Shown here piece by piece: positions 47,501 through 55,538 of a DNA stretch of 64,000 bases; position 1 is the stretch's first letter; the number at the start of each line of letters is the position of its first letter. The notes below the pieces were generated by a model that saw only the letters and a list, made by a program, of their open reading frames with translations, was not told the origin of the DNA and searched no databases. The position numbers and the translations under genes were made by a program. Source of the stretch: Kriegella aquimaris (GTDB lineage: Bacteria > Bacteroidota > Bacteroidia > Flavobacteriales > Flavobacteriaceae); NCBI RefSeq assembly GCF_900103215.1, contig NZ_FNGV01000016.1, positions 62,001 through 126,000 on the forward strand. The letters are read 5' to 3'.

Positions 47501-48862
47501 ATGAAAAGAATCACCTTGGTAATCCTCACGTACGTTTGTATTATGTCTGGAGAAATTGATAGTGTAGTTGCACAATCGACTCAGCCGCAACAAAACACAA
47601 TTCATCTTTTAAATGGTAAAAATCTAGATAGCTGGTATACCTTCATCAAAGACCGAGGAAAAAATAGTGATCCTAAAAATGTGTTTACAGTAAAAGACGG
47701 TATCCTACATATTTCAGGTGAAGAGTGGGGTTGTATCACGACCAATGAAGAATATAGTAATTACAAGCTGGTCGTTGAGTATAAGTGGGGCACCAAAACT
47801 CTTGGTTCACGAGCAGGGAAGGCACGTGATAGCGGTATTCTATTTCATTCAAAAGGAGATGATGGTGGCTATTCAGGTACTTGGATGCATTCGCTTGAAT
47901 GTAATATAATCGAGGGTGGTACTGGTGATTTTATAGTGGTTGGCGATAAAAGCAACGACTTTTTACTAACTAGTTCTGTAGCTCCTGAAAAGCAAAACGG
48001 ATCATATATCTATCAATCTGGAGGGGAACCAGTAACTGTAAACGGCGGAAGAATCAACTGGAACGGGCGTGATCCGAATTGGAAGGATGAAGAAAATTTT
48101 AGAGGCGTCAATGATCTGACCAATCCTTTCGGAGCGTGGAACAGGTTAGAATGTATCGTAAAAGGTCGTGATATCTCAATATATCTCAATGGCACATTAG
48201 TCAATCATGCAATATTTTCCAGGCCTGATGAAGGACGCATTCAAATACAATCAGAGGGCGCGGAAATATTTTACCGCAAAATTGATCTTACGCCACTACC
48301 GGTCACTCCTTACTATATTCCCGAAGGCTACAAAAGCATTTTTAACGGAAAAGATTTGTCAGGATGGAAAATTCACGGAACAGAAAAGTGGTATGTTAAC
48401 AATGGTGAGTTAATTTGCGAAAGTGGCCCTGATAAAAAATATGGATATCTTTCCACAGATAAAACCTATAAAGATTTTACACTTGATTTTGATTTCAAAC
48501 AGGAGGCCGATGGCAATAGTGGAGTGTTTGTACGATCCAATATAAAGGGAACCGCTATTACAGGATGGCAGGTAGAGGTGGCACCGACCAAAATGCATAC
48601 AGGAGGCGTTTATGAATCAGGGGGGCGTGGATGGTTGATACAACCCAGTGCTGAAAATGAAAAAGCACTAAGACAGGGCGAATGGAACCACATGCGCATT
48701 AAAGTGGAAGGAGATGAAATAACATCGTGGCTTAATGGGATACAAATGGTACATCTAAAAGATGTGAAGTTCGGAACTGGAAAAGGGCATATCGCTTTGC
48801 AGATACATAGTGGCGGAGGAATTAAAGTACGCTGGAAAGATTTGTACATTGAGGAATTATAA
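47501..48862 (+). CDS. Tandem double-DUF1080 secreted protein
   Basis: This protein has 453 residues from ATG 47501, which gives a signal peptide ending near VVAQST; an in-frame TTG 90 bases upstream is rejected. Two DUF1080 jelly rolls follow in series. Domain 1 (~35-265) starts LLNGKNLDSWYTF and contains DSGILFHSKG. Domain 2 (~275-452) starts IFNGKDLSGWKIHGTEKWY and ends ALQIHSGGGIKVRWKD. Domain 2 is close to the single-domain protein at 29720-30334, while domain 1 is divergent. Family knowledge links DUF1080 to hydrolysis of 3-keto-glycosides. It follows the two cytochrome proteins, the probable source of the keto group (inference). Confidence 0.9.
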   Translation: MKRITLVILTYVCIMSGEIDSVVAQSTQPQQNTIHLLNGKNLDSWYTFIKDRGKNSDPKNVFTVKDGILHISGEEWGCITTNEEYSNYKLVVEYKWGTKTLGSRAGKARDSGILFHSKGDDGGYSGTWMHSLECNIIEGGTGDFIVVGDKSNDFLLTSSVAPEKQNGSYIYQSGGEPVTVNGGRINWNGRDPNWKDEENFRGVNDLTNPFGAWNRLECIVKGRDISIYLNGTLVNHAIFSRPDEGRIQIQSEGAEIFYRKIDLTPLPVTPYYIPEGYKSIFNGKDLSGWKIHGTEKWYVNNGELICESGPDKKYGYLSTDKTYKDFTLDFDFKQEADGNSGVFVRSNIKGTAITGWQVEVAPTKMHTGGVYESGGRGWLIQPSAENEKALRQGEWNHMRIKVEGDEITSWLNGIQMVHLKDVKFGTGKGHIALQIHSGGGIKVRWKDLYIEEL

Positions 48863-48966
48863 ACCGGCCTTCGGCACCGTCAAAACTCCGTATAAAAGCG
48901 GTCGATACTACAAGTCAGACTGGTAAAAAAGAGAGAAAATAGATTTAATAACGCTTAAAATTATTC

Positions 48967-50052
48967 ATGATGGAACAAAACACAAATAATTTACGTGTCC
49001 TTGTAGTGGGATGTGGCAATATGGGAGCATCGCATGCAATGGCTTATCATACGCTGGATGGCTTTGAAATTTGCGGGCTTGTTTCCCGTGGTACAAGTAA
49101 AGAAGTTTTAAACAAAAAACTAGGTGGCGGCTACCAATTATTTGATGATTACGAAGAAGCCCTGACGATTACAAAACCTGATGCGGTCTGTATTTCCACC
49201 TATCCTGACACTCATGAAGACTACGCTATCAAAGCGCTGGAAAAAGATTGTCATGTGTTTATAGAAAAGCCATTGGCCGATTCCGTAAAAGGAGCCGAGC
49301 GAGTACAGCAAGCAGCTCATAACACCAATAAAAAATTAGTAGTGGGTTATATCCTTCGTCATCATCCCTCTTGGCAACGATTCATAACGATTAGCCAAGA
49401 ATTGGGAAAACCATTGGTGATGAGAATGAATCTCAACCAGCAAAGTGATGGTGATATGTGGACACTTCACCGAAATTTAATGAAAAGCCTAAGCCCTATT
49501 GTTGATTGTGGGGTTCATTATATTGACGTAATGTGCCAGATGACACGCTCAAAACCTACCCAGGTCTATGCAATCGGCGCGCGTCTTACAGAAGAGATTC
49601 CTGATGGTAATTATAACTATGGCCAATTACAGATACGTTTTGAAGATGGTTCTGTGGGCTGGTATGAAGCAGGCTGGGGACCTATGATGAGTGAGACCGC
49701 TTTCTTTGTGAAAGACGTAATCGGGCCTAAAGGTTCTGTTTCTATCGTGGCGAAAAAAGCAGGAGGCGAGGGTGAATCGGGCTCAATTGAATCCCATACC
49801 AAAACTGAATCACTCAGACACCACCATGCCGATTTAGACAAAAATGAAAAGTTTGCAAAAAAAGATACTTGGATCAACCTTGAAGATGAACCAGACCATC
49901 AAGAACTTTGTAACCGGGAACAACTTTATTTTCTTGATGCTATTCGGAACGATAATGACCTTACCGATCATATAGAAGATGCAGTGAATAGCTTAAGGAT
50001 TGCATTTGCCTGTGATGAATCTGTGCGAACAGGAAAAGTAGTTATACTGTAA
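48967..50052 (+). CDS. Gfo/Idh/MocA-family oxidoreductase, cytoplasmic
   Basis: This oxidoreductase of 361 residues has no export signal, unlike the relative at 26573. The NAD(P)-binding motif is VLVVGCGNMGASHAMAY (~9-25). The EKPLADSVKGAERV block carries the Lys, and DCGVHYIDVM provides the catalytic His/Asp region. The C-terminal alpha/beta domain is the usual Gfo type. Two ATGs (48967 and 48970) are adjacent. It likely reduces or oxidises an imported (keto-)sugar with soluble NAD(P). It is sixth in the plus-strand run and lies 104 bases upstream of the hydroxyacyl-CoA-dehydrogenase-like gene. Confidence 0.92.
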   Translation: MMEQNTNNLRVLVVGCGNMGASHAMAYHTLDGFEICGLVSRGTSKEVLNKKLGGGYQLFDDYEEALTITKPDAVCISTYPDTHEDYAIKALEKDCHVFIEKPLADSVKGAERVQQAAHNTNKKLVVGYILRHHPSWQRFITISQELGKPLVMRMNLNQQSDGDMWTLHRNLMKSLSPIVDCGVHYIDVMCQMTRSKPTQVYAIGARLTEEIPDGNYNYGQLQIRFEDGSVGWYEAGWGPMMSETAFFVKDVIGPKGSVSIVAKKAGGEGESGSIESHTKTESLRHHHADLDKNEKFAKKDTWINLEDEPDHQELCNREQLYFLDAIRNDNDLTDHIEDAVNSLRIAFACDESVRTGKVVIL

Positions 50053-50156
50053 AAATGATCAGGCATTCGCAACAAAAGCTCGTCCAGCGGACATAAAAAT
50101 CGAAGTTATCGACAGCTTTCCGGTAAAAAAATAAATTTTAAAATCACTCCTCTATA

Positions 50157-51155
50157 ATGACTAAATCAAACCTGAATCCAGAAGATGTACCTGCTGCTGT
50201 AGTGGGCCTAGGCATCATGGGATGCAGTATCACGGCCTGTCTACTAATGGCCGGCCACACTGTCGTGGCAATAGCTCCGATCCCCAGTGATATGATAACC
50301 GCTAAGCCACGTATTCTTGAACATCTTAAAAAGTCTTTGCAGGAAGGGATTACTACCAAGAATCCGGAAGACCTGCTTGCCAATCTTAGTATTACCGAAG
50401 ATTATGGCAAGTTAAAAGAATGTAAACTGGTAATTGAGTGTGCACTGGAAGATTTGGACATCAAAAAAAATGTGTATGCTAAAATCGAAAACCATGTTAG
50501 CGATAACGCCATTATTACCAGTAATACATCTGCCATTCCTATTAGTATTTTGCAAAAGGTTACAAAAATTCCTTCTCGCTTTTTAGGATTGCATTGGGCA
50601 GAACCTTCTCATACAACCCGTTTTCTTGAAATTATCTGCGGCGATCATAGTGATATAAAACATGGGGAATGGCTTTATGAGCTTTCTTCTTTTTGGGGGA
50701 AGGAGCCTACCTTGGTACGAAAAGATATCCGCGGATTTATTACTAACAGGTTGATGTACGCGATGTATAGAGAGGCATTTAATTTAGTAGAGAATGGTTA
50801 TGCCAGTGTAGAGGATGTAGATCGTGCCTGTCGCAATAATGCAGGTTATTGGATGACATTGGTAGGCCTTTTTCGTTGGATGGATCTGACCGGAATTGCC
50901 GCTTATCACAATGTAATGAAGGATCTATTCCCTACCCTTACTAATAATACTGAAGTGCCACAACTAATAGATGATATTGTAAAATCAGGAGGAAAAGGTG
51001 TGGCCAATGCACATGGTTTCTATGAGTATACACCTGAAGAAGCTAAGTTATGGAAAGAGACTTTCGAAGAATTTAGTTATGAAATACGCGAGTTGGCATT
51101 GAAATATCCAGCCGATATAGTAAAGAAAAAAATGGCTGCTAAAAAAGAGAATTAA
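50157..51155 (+). CDS. 3-hydroxyacyl-CoA dehydrogenase-family NAD enzyme
   Basis: This cytoplasmic enzyme of 332 residues has the NAD motif AVVGLGIMGCSITACLLMAG and the blocks LVIECALEDLDIKK, AIITSNTSAIPIS and GLHWAEPSHTTRFLEI (the usual HFFNP catalytic His region, here HWAEP). The C-terminal helical HCDH domain contains GFITNRLMYAMYREA. No hydratase domain is fused and no beta-oxidation genes are nearby. The family also contains L-gulonate 3-dehydrogenase, which oxidises C3 of a sugar acid; in this sugar operon such a role is more likely than fatty-acid oxidation. It is the last gene of the run. Confidence 0.85.
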   Translation: MTKSNLNPEDVPAAVVGLGIMGCSITACLLMAGHTVVAIAPIPSDMITAKPRILEHLKKSLQEGITTKNPEDLLANLSITEDYGKLKECKLVIECALEDLDIKKNVYAKIENHVSDNAIITSNTSAIPISILQKVTKIPSRFLGLHWAEPSHTTRFLEIICGDHSDIKHGEWLYELSSFWGKEPTLVRKDIRGFITNRLMYAMYREAFNLVENGYASVEDVDRACRNNAGYWMTLVGLFRWMDLTGIAAYHNVMKDLFPTLTNNTEVPQLIDDIVKSGGKGVANAHGFYEYTPEEAKLWKETFEEFSYEIRELALKYPADIVKKKMAAKKEN

Positions 51156-51464
51156 CTAAGGCATTTAGTTACTGACCTGAATGCCGTCTTAAAACAGTGC
51201 GATTTGACCAGACCTGATAAAATCATACTTGATAGTCAGCTTTCTCAATATCTTCTCTGGCCTCCTACGCGTTTTGGCTATGGTCGAAACATTTGAGACA
51301 TTTTGCTTGACTTGTTATGGTTTTTCTTTTGCCTTTTCCGCACAAGAGACCAAGGCCAAGAACAGTAAAATGATTGGAAAAGAAATAAAATATCTTATAA
51401 CCCAAAAGTTGCCAATTTTAATATGGTTGTCATTTCAGTCTTTTTTTAAGTAATATTATGAACT
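51156..51464. other. Convergent intergenic region with small hairpin
   Basis: These are 309 bases between tail-to-tail genes. A 6-bp stem AACTAA/TTAGTT lies at about 51152-51168, across the stop of the dehydrogenase gene, and could end transcription weakly. A short open frame here starts with TTG, has no family features and is not called. Confidence 0.35.
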
Positions 51465-52136
51465 TTATTGAAGTGTTGCATGAAAACTGCCTTTAATGGG
51501 AGCTAATGATCTTGAGCTACTATTATCACCTCCGAACCCTTCATATTCAACGTTTATCACCCTACTTCTAAGGCTTGCCTTTATAGCGCCATTTTTGAAT
51601 ACTATAGTATCTTTTGCTTGCACGAAATAGAGGGTAATGGGTTCCCTGCCATCTACTGAATTAAAATCGGGAAGTTTAAAATCATATTGACCTATTGCAC
51701 TCCATCGTTCAATGGTCGGAAACTCAAAGATGATTTCTGGCAATTTGTCTTGACGCAATTCTATCCATATTCCTTCATCATAGAAAACCTTACTTTTATC
51801 CTTATCGATAATGTCATAATTATACCTTTTTCCATCTAAAAAAAGTATGGCAGACCACTTATCCTGTCCACTTTCTTCAATATTGGAAGGTGATCCCTTT
51901 TTTTGTTGGCTTTGCTGCTGTCTTTCATTATCATAATCTTCCTCCAATTCTTCCATATTTGCCATTATATTTCTAATTTGGGGAGTGTTCATTAAACTGT
52001 CGGCTATACGCTGCACTTCAGCGGCTTTTTTTTCGACCTCATCCATCATTTTTTTCTGTTCTGGGGTAATTTGAGCAAAACTAATTACGGTGAAAAACAG
52101 TAATACGCTGCTTATTTGCTTTCTAATCGTTTTCAT
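51465..52136 (-). CDS. Secreted protein of unknown function, jelly-roll-like
   Basis: This protein of 223 residues has a signal peptide (MKTIRKQISSVLLFFTVISFAQ). It is followed by a helical, Glu/Gln/Lys-rich linker (~22-90) and a beta-rich domain (~95-223) with WSAILFLDGKRYNYD, ELRQDKLPEIIFEFP, REPITLYFVQ and VEYEGFGGDNS. The beta domain resembles that of the lipoprotein at 54005-54559 (RQKRLPIVKFRFP, SPITLNFIV, VEFEGEGGPS), so the two are paralogs. No family name is known to me. It is the last gene of a minus-strand block of small exported proteins, 15 bases after the end of the broken gene at 52152-52607. Confidence 0.72.
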   Translation of the reverse strand: MKTIRKQISSVLLFFTVISFAQITPEQKKMMDEVEKKAAEVQRIADSLMNTPQIRNIMANMEELEEDYDNERQQQSQQKKGSPSNIEESGQDKWSAILFLDGKRYNYDIIDKDKSKVFYDEGIWIELRQDKLPEIIFEFPTIERWSAIGQYDFKLPDFNSVDGREPITLYFVQAKDTIVFKNGAIKASLRSRVINVEYEGFGGDNSSSRSLAPIKGSFHATLQ

Positions 52137-52151
52137 TTTTGAAGTATTTAG

Positions 52152-52607
52152 TTATTCTTTAAATATGCCTGCAGTAATCAGCCCAGTAATCCCTTCAATC
52201 GCTTTCGGTGGTTTTAGCCCTTCAAATTTTATCGCATAAAAATCGGTTTCTGTAAAAACGGTCAAGGTACCGATGGGTCCGTCATCACATCCGGGACAAC
52301 CTATGATACTGGGAAGTTCCATTATTTCGCTTAAGGAAAAGGAGTTCAGAATCTGTTGTCAATCTTCATGATCAAAATCGCATATCTCACTTTTGACAAC
52401 CAACACACTAGGTTGCCCATTAGCCGTGCCAGGTATTCTTGTTACGGACTTTACCGTTTGGTCTACTTTAATATTTATAGTACAGTAGCCTTCGCACATA
52501 CCAGAAACGTATTGCAGTGATATTACGGTAACTTTATCAATTCTTTGGGTGATGGCGAAGCCTAAACCCAGATAAAGCACTGTAAAGATGATGGTAAAGG
52601 TTTTCAT
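52152..52607 (-). pseudogene. Secreted Cys-motif protein interrupted by in-frame TGA
   Basis: From ATG 52607 the frame encodes a signal peptide and a mature part with YVSGMCEGYCTINIKV, then stops at TGA (52361-52359) after FDHED. The same frame continues without another stop for 68 codons to TAA at 52152. It reads QQILNSFSLSEIMELP and IIGCPGCDDGPIGTLTVF, a normal C-terminal half of this small Bacteroidota family. In relatives I remember a Trp at this place before the GCPDC-type motif, so TGG to TGA is the likely lesion. Without it the protein would have 151 residues. Both Cys motifs suggest a structural disulfide or metal site. Confidence 0.72.
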
Positions 52608-52610
52608 AAC

Positions 52611-53390
52611 TTATTTGGTCATGGTTGTTTCCATGGGCCTAAAGACCCACGTAGTATTATTTGGAAGTTCGTTGACCACTTTCCATTCCCTCTCTAGATA
52701 GTGTTGGGTCAATCCTACCCAAATATTGTCCACATTTTCTACCTGCACAATATTCCATCCTTTTTTATAGTGGAGGTCAAATCTGTCTTCGACAGGCATA
52801 TTCTTATACGAAAAACTTTTTCCATCGGTCATGTCCATCTTTTTATAACAATCTATGGTGGCGGATGCATTACCATCGGCATATATCCATAAGTAAAAGT
52901 GTCCTAAGGTGCCGTTGTTAATGCCTCCCTGATTCAGATTGTAGGCTGCTTTTACCGGGTCAGCAGGCATAAGTTCACCTATATGCTTACCATTTTGGAA
53001 CACAAACATGCGGTTCCAGGCTATTTTGACCCCAGGATTTTTGATTACCGCCTCCTCGGAATTTTCACAATCCTGACCATAAACATTTATTGGCACCCAG
53101 GTTTTTATACTATCTGGCATTTGAAAATCAAAACTACCGTTCGCTTTTATTGTACCTATGTTTTGTCTATCTTTTTGCAAATCGTTAGAAAAGACCGAGA
53201 CAGCAATAATTTGTACCTCGCCTATATTCCAATTCCTGAACTTTTGGTCGAGACCACTGGTCTTTTCCGTCGGAACTGTTTGTGTTTCCCCCACGACCGC
53301 ATTCTTTAGTTTTTTTAGGAATTGGGCATGACCGGTTTGTACTGTACCGAAAAGAAAAAAGAAAATACATATGCTCTTTGCCAGCTTCAT
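52611..53390 (-). CDS. Secreted protein of unknown function
   Basis: This protein of 259 residues has a signal peptide ending at TGHAQ. The mature start AQFLKKLKNAVVGE is like that of the DUF4412 protein upstream (AQFWKKVTKSAEKA), which may reflect a shared export or anchoring segment. The rest is beta-rich, with GSFDFQMPDSIKTWVPINVYG, NRMFVFQNGKHIGELMP and WVGLTQHYLEREWKV. I do not recognise a family. It is separated by 3 bases from the downstream interrupted gene and by 27 bases from the upstream lipoprotein gene, so it sits in the same operon. Confidence 0.7.
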   Translation of the reverse strand: MKLAKSICIFFFLFGTVQTGHAQFLKKLKNAVVGETQTVPTEKTSGLDQKFRNWNIGEVQIIAVSVFSNDLQKDRQNIGTIKANGSFDFQMPDSIKTWVPINVYGQDCENSEEAVIKNPGVKIAWNRMFVFQNGKHIGELMPADPVKAAYNLNQGGINNGTLGHFYLWIYADGNASATIDCYKKMDMTDGKSFSYKNMPVEDRFDLHYKKGWNIVQVENVDNIWVGLTQHYLEREWKVVNELPNNTTWVFRPMETTMTK

Positions 53391-53417
53391 ATCTTATATA
53401 TTTATTTCGTAATTATG

Positions 53418-54008
53418 TCAATTTAGATTGTCATCGTCAAGATTGGCAACAAAGCTGCCCGATACATCAACCAAACCGGTACGGCCATCCCGTTCAAGTT
53501 TTCCCGCGAACGTCCCTTTCAATAATATACCTTCTCGCTTGACATTCACAGTTCCTTTTTCAAATCGGAATAGCGATCCGTAGTGCAAATTATCCCCGTC
53601 AATTACATAATCGATTATCGCTTTTTTCTTCTGGTCCGCGCTCAAGTTAACATGAAAGGTTTGATAGGTGTCTTCAATATTCCAAATATTGGTCTCTTCT
53701 AAATTAGATATCGAAAAGCCGATCGATTCTTTTTTATCACTTGCAGTTTCATCTGCAGGCAGATGAATGGTTATCGTCAAGCTAGACCCATTTTGGTCTA
53801 CTGAATTGAGTTCTACCTTATCCATGTTGATTGCCATTTCCTCAGTTACAATGATATGTGAATCAATGGCGCCATCAGGGTGTGAACCACTGATTTTTAC
53901 CTCATAACTTTCAGAATAGCCCAGCTCACCCATGGCGGTACCTTCATTATTTTTGCTACACGAGAATGCTAATACTACAATCGCTACTATTAATACTATA
54001 TTTTTCAT
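53418..54008 (-). CDS. Lipoprotein of unknown function
   Basis: This protein of 196 residues has a lipoprotein signal (VVLAFSC, Cys17). The mature protein is beta-rich and acidic, with SYEVKISGSHPDGAIDSH, SIGFSISNLEETNIW, FRFEKGTVNVKREG and LKGTFAGKLERDG. The last part resembles the end of the neighbouring beta-sandwich lipoproteins. No family name can be given. The start ATG overlaps the stop of the upstream gene by 4 bases (ATGA type), so translation is coupled with the 54005-54559 lipoprotein. Confidence 0.72.
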   Translation of the reverse strand: MKNIVLIVAIVVLAFSCSKNNEGTAMGELGYSESYEVKISGSHPDGAIDSHIIVTEEMAINMDKVELNSVDQNGSSLTITIHLPADETASDKKESIGFSISNLEETNIWNIEDTYQTFHVNLSADQKKKAIIDYVIDGDNLHYGSLFRFEKGTVNVKREGILLKGTFAGKLERDGRTGLVDVSGSFVANLDDDNLN

Positions 54009-54559
54009 TTTTTCATTTGTATATCAATGGTTCCGATAATTGGATAAAGGGCCGTACTATCTAAAGAAGGGCCTCCCTCGCCCTCAAATTCTACGTGCAG
54101 CCGGTCATTATCAAAATTGGCCCGCAAGGTGCCCTTACGCAGGGTTATAGCTTCCTGTTTTTTTCCTTCTTTCTCAGAATAAACAATAAAATTGAGCGTA
54201 ATGGGCGAATGGTAGCCTGAGTATTTATCAGATTTCAAACCTCGCATTACATCCGGTATCTTGAACTCACTGAATTCAGTCAACGACTTGTGGATGTCTG
54301 GAAACCTGAACTTTACAATTGGAAGTCTCTTTTGGCGTATCCTTAGACTAACGTTTTCACCATCATATTTTACTCGGCTCTTTTCCCAGTCGATGTGATT
54401 ATAAACATGGGTTTGGCCGTTCAGAGTCAGCTGCATGGCGCCTTTCCCAAGTTCTGATTTTGAGATTTGAGCCTTTGCAACAGCTTCATTTGTCCGTTTT
54501 TTTTCATTGCAACTCATTGCTATTAGCAATAGCATCATTAAAATATAGTGGTTTCTCAT
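54005..54559 (-). CDS. Lipoprotein of unknown function, paralog of the 51465-52136 protein
   Basis: This protein of 184 residues has a lipoprotein signal (LLLIAMSC, Cys17). A single beta domain follows, with MQLTLNGQTHVYNHIDW, LRIRQKRLPIVKFRFP, SPITLNFIVYSEKE and LHVEFEGEGGPSLDS. The same pattern is present in the secreted protein at 51465-52136, which suggests duplication within the operon. It overlaps both neighbours by 4 bases (54556-54559 and 54005-54008), a strong sign of coupled translation of three lipoproteins in a row. Function unknown. Confidence 0.72.
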   Translation of the reverse strand: MRNHYILMMLLLIAMSCNEKKRTNEAVAKAQISKSELGKGAMQLTLNGQTHVYNHIDWEKSRVKYDGENVSLRIRQKRLPIVKFRFPDIHKSLTEFSEFKIPDVMRGLKSDKYSGYHSPITLNFIVYSEKEGKKQEAITLRKGTLRANFDNDRLHVEFEGEGGPSLDSTALYPIIGTIDIQMKK

Positions 54560-54909
54560 GATTGAAAATCTTGATTACAATTCAGTTTTTGTAACTCTGC
54601 CTTCCCATTTTCTATAGCTTTGAGAAACTCAGCCTCGTTTTCTTTCAAGATACAGGTATTCACTTTTTCCAAGGCCTCTAAATAATCGACATAGGCGCCC
54701 CGAAAATTCTCGCAAGTGCTTTTGCTAGGACTATTGGCGAATGTTCGTGCCGCGGTGGCAACGGCTTCGCTTTCTTCCTTGGTCTGTTCTCCCCAAGATC
54801 TGTTTCTATCGCATCCAGATTGTGGGTCTGGGGAATCATCATTACTACACCCAGTGGCAAATAGTGAGATGGCCAGTACAAACTGTATAAAAAAACAATG
54901 TGTTTTCAT
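54556..54909 (-). CDS. Small lipoprotein of unknown function
   Basis: This protein of 117 residues starts at ATG 54909, which gives a compact lipoprotein signal (AISLFATGC); an in-frame ATG at 54930 adds seven residues. The mature protein begins with SNDDSPDPQSGCDRNRSWGE and continues as a helical, Cys-containing domain (STCENFRGAYVDYLEALEKVNTC, LQKLNC) with evenly spaced Cys that could form disulfides. It overlaps the next lipoprotein gene by 4 bases. A relic of a related gene appears just upstream at 54936-55049. No family recognised. Confidence 0.72.
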   Translation of the reverse strand: MKTHCFFIQFVLAISLFATGCSNDDSPDPQSGCDRNRSWGEQTKEESEAVATAARTFANSPSKSTCENFRGAYVDYLEALEKVNTCILKENEAEFLKAIENGKAELQKLNCNQDFQS

Positions 54910-54935
54910 GATAGTAATTTTAAAGTTCATAAATT

Positions 54936-55049
54936 TTAATTACATTCTTTTTGATCCATTTCAGCCTTGGCTTCCTTTATTGCTTGGTCCATTTCTTTGA
55001 CCGATCTTTTCAAGTTTTGACCCCATATCTGGTTTTCTTTAGTACGGTT
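54936..55049 (-). pseudogene. C-terminal remnant of a small helical exported protein
   Basis: A minus-strand frame without a start ends at TAA 54936. It reads RTKENQIWGQNLKRSV, KEMDQAIKEAKAEM and DQKECN, a coherent amphipathic helical tail with a Cys three residues from the end. It echoes the tail of the lipoprotein next to it (AIENGKAELQKLNC). The upstream part in other frames is disrupted, so this looks like the surviving 3' end of a degraded paralog. Confidence 0.45.
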
Positions 55050-55060
55050 CAGAACCGTTT

Positions 55061-55485
55061 TTAAATGATATGTAATCCGGATACTTGCTCAATTTGTTTT
55101 TTTCCGATAGCAAAACCTAGGGACAATGCGAGTTGCCATACCCATAATTTGTACACCCCTTCTTCTGAAGGTATATTGTAAATGAAAAAGAAAGATTCAA
55201 AGGGTAGGTTATACTTCAATGCTACCACCTTGTTCAATAAGCGTATACAGTTTAGGAATTTCTACCAAAGAGCCTCCCAAACTTCCGTTATTAACACTAT
55301 TCCACTCAAACTGAGTCCATTCTGAGGCGATTACATTGGCATTACCATTCTCACCTTTAATTCCCTGTTCACCATGTAGGCCTTGAGGGCCTTGAGCACC
55401 ATCCATGCCATCTATACCATACTCGACTGAACAAGATTGGGTCATTAACAATATCAAGGTTATTAATACATTTATATTTTTTCAT
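55061..55485 (-). pseudogene. Collagen-like (Gly-Pro-Gln) lipoprotein, frame disrupted twice
   Basis: A strong ribosome site (AAAAGGAG, 55498-55491) precedes ATG 55485, but the frame from that ATG soon leaves the real protein frame. Dropping one A from the A6 run at codons 2-3 restores a lipoprotein signal (VLITLILLMTQSC) that runs on into GMDGAQGPQGLHGEQGIKGENG, a collagen-like segment, and then LVEIPKLYTLIEQGGSIEV. The second break is near 55210: in the +1 frame YNLPFESFFFIYNIPSEEG and a further ~30 codons continue to TAA 55061. The intact family is a secreted collagen-like beta domain protein. Either the gene is dead or the runs hide sequencing errors. Confidence 0.6.
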
Positions 55486-55538
55486 GTTTTCTCCTTTTTA
55501 GTTTCTCTATGTGATTATTAATTACTCCCTATCCTTAG

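Noticed and set aside
50157-51155. Fatty-acid beta-oxidation role of the hydroxyacyl-CoA-dehydrogenase-like enzyme
   Set aside because: No thiolase, hydratase or acyl-CoA gene is nearby, and the operon is sugar-related.
51229-51453. A 74-codon plus-strand frame with hydrophobic parts
   Set aside because: It begins at TTG between convergent genes, has no ribosome site and no protein-like motif.
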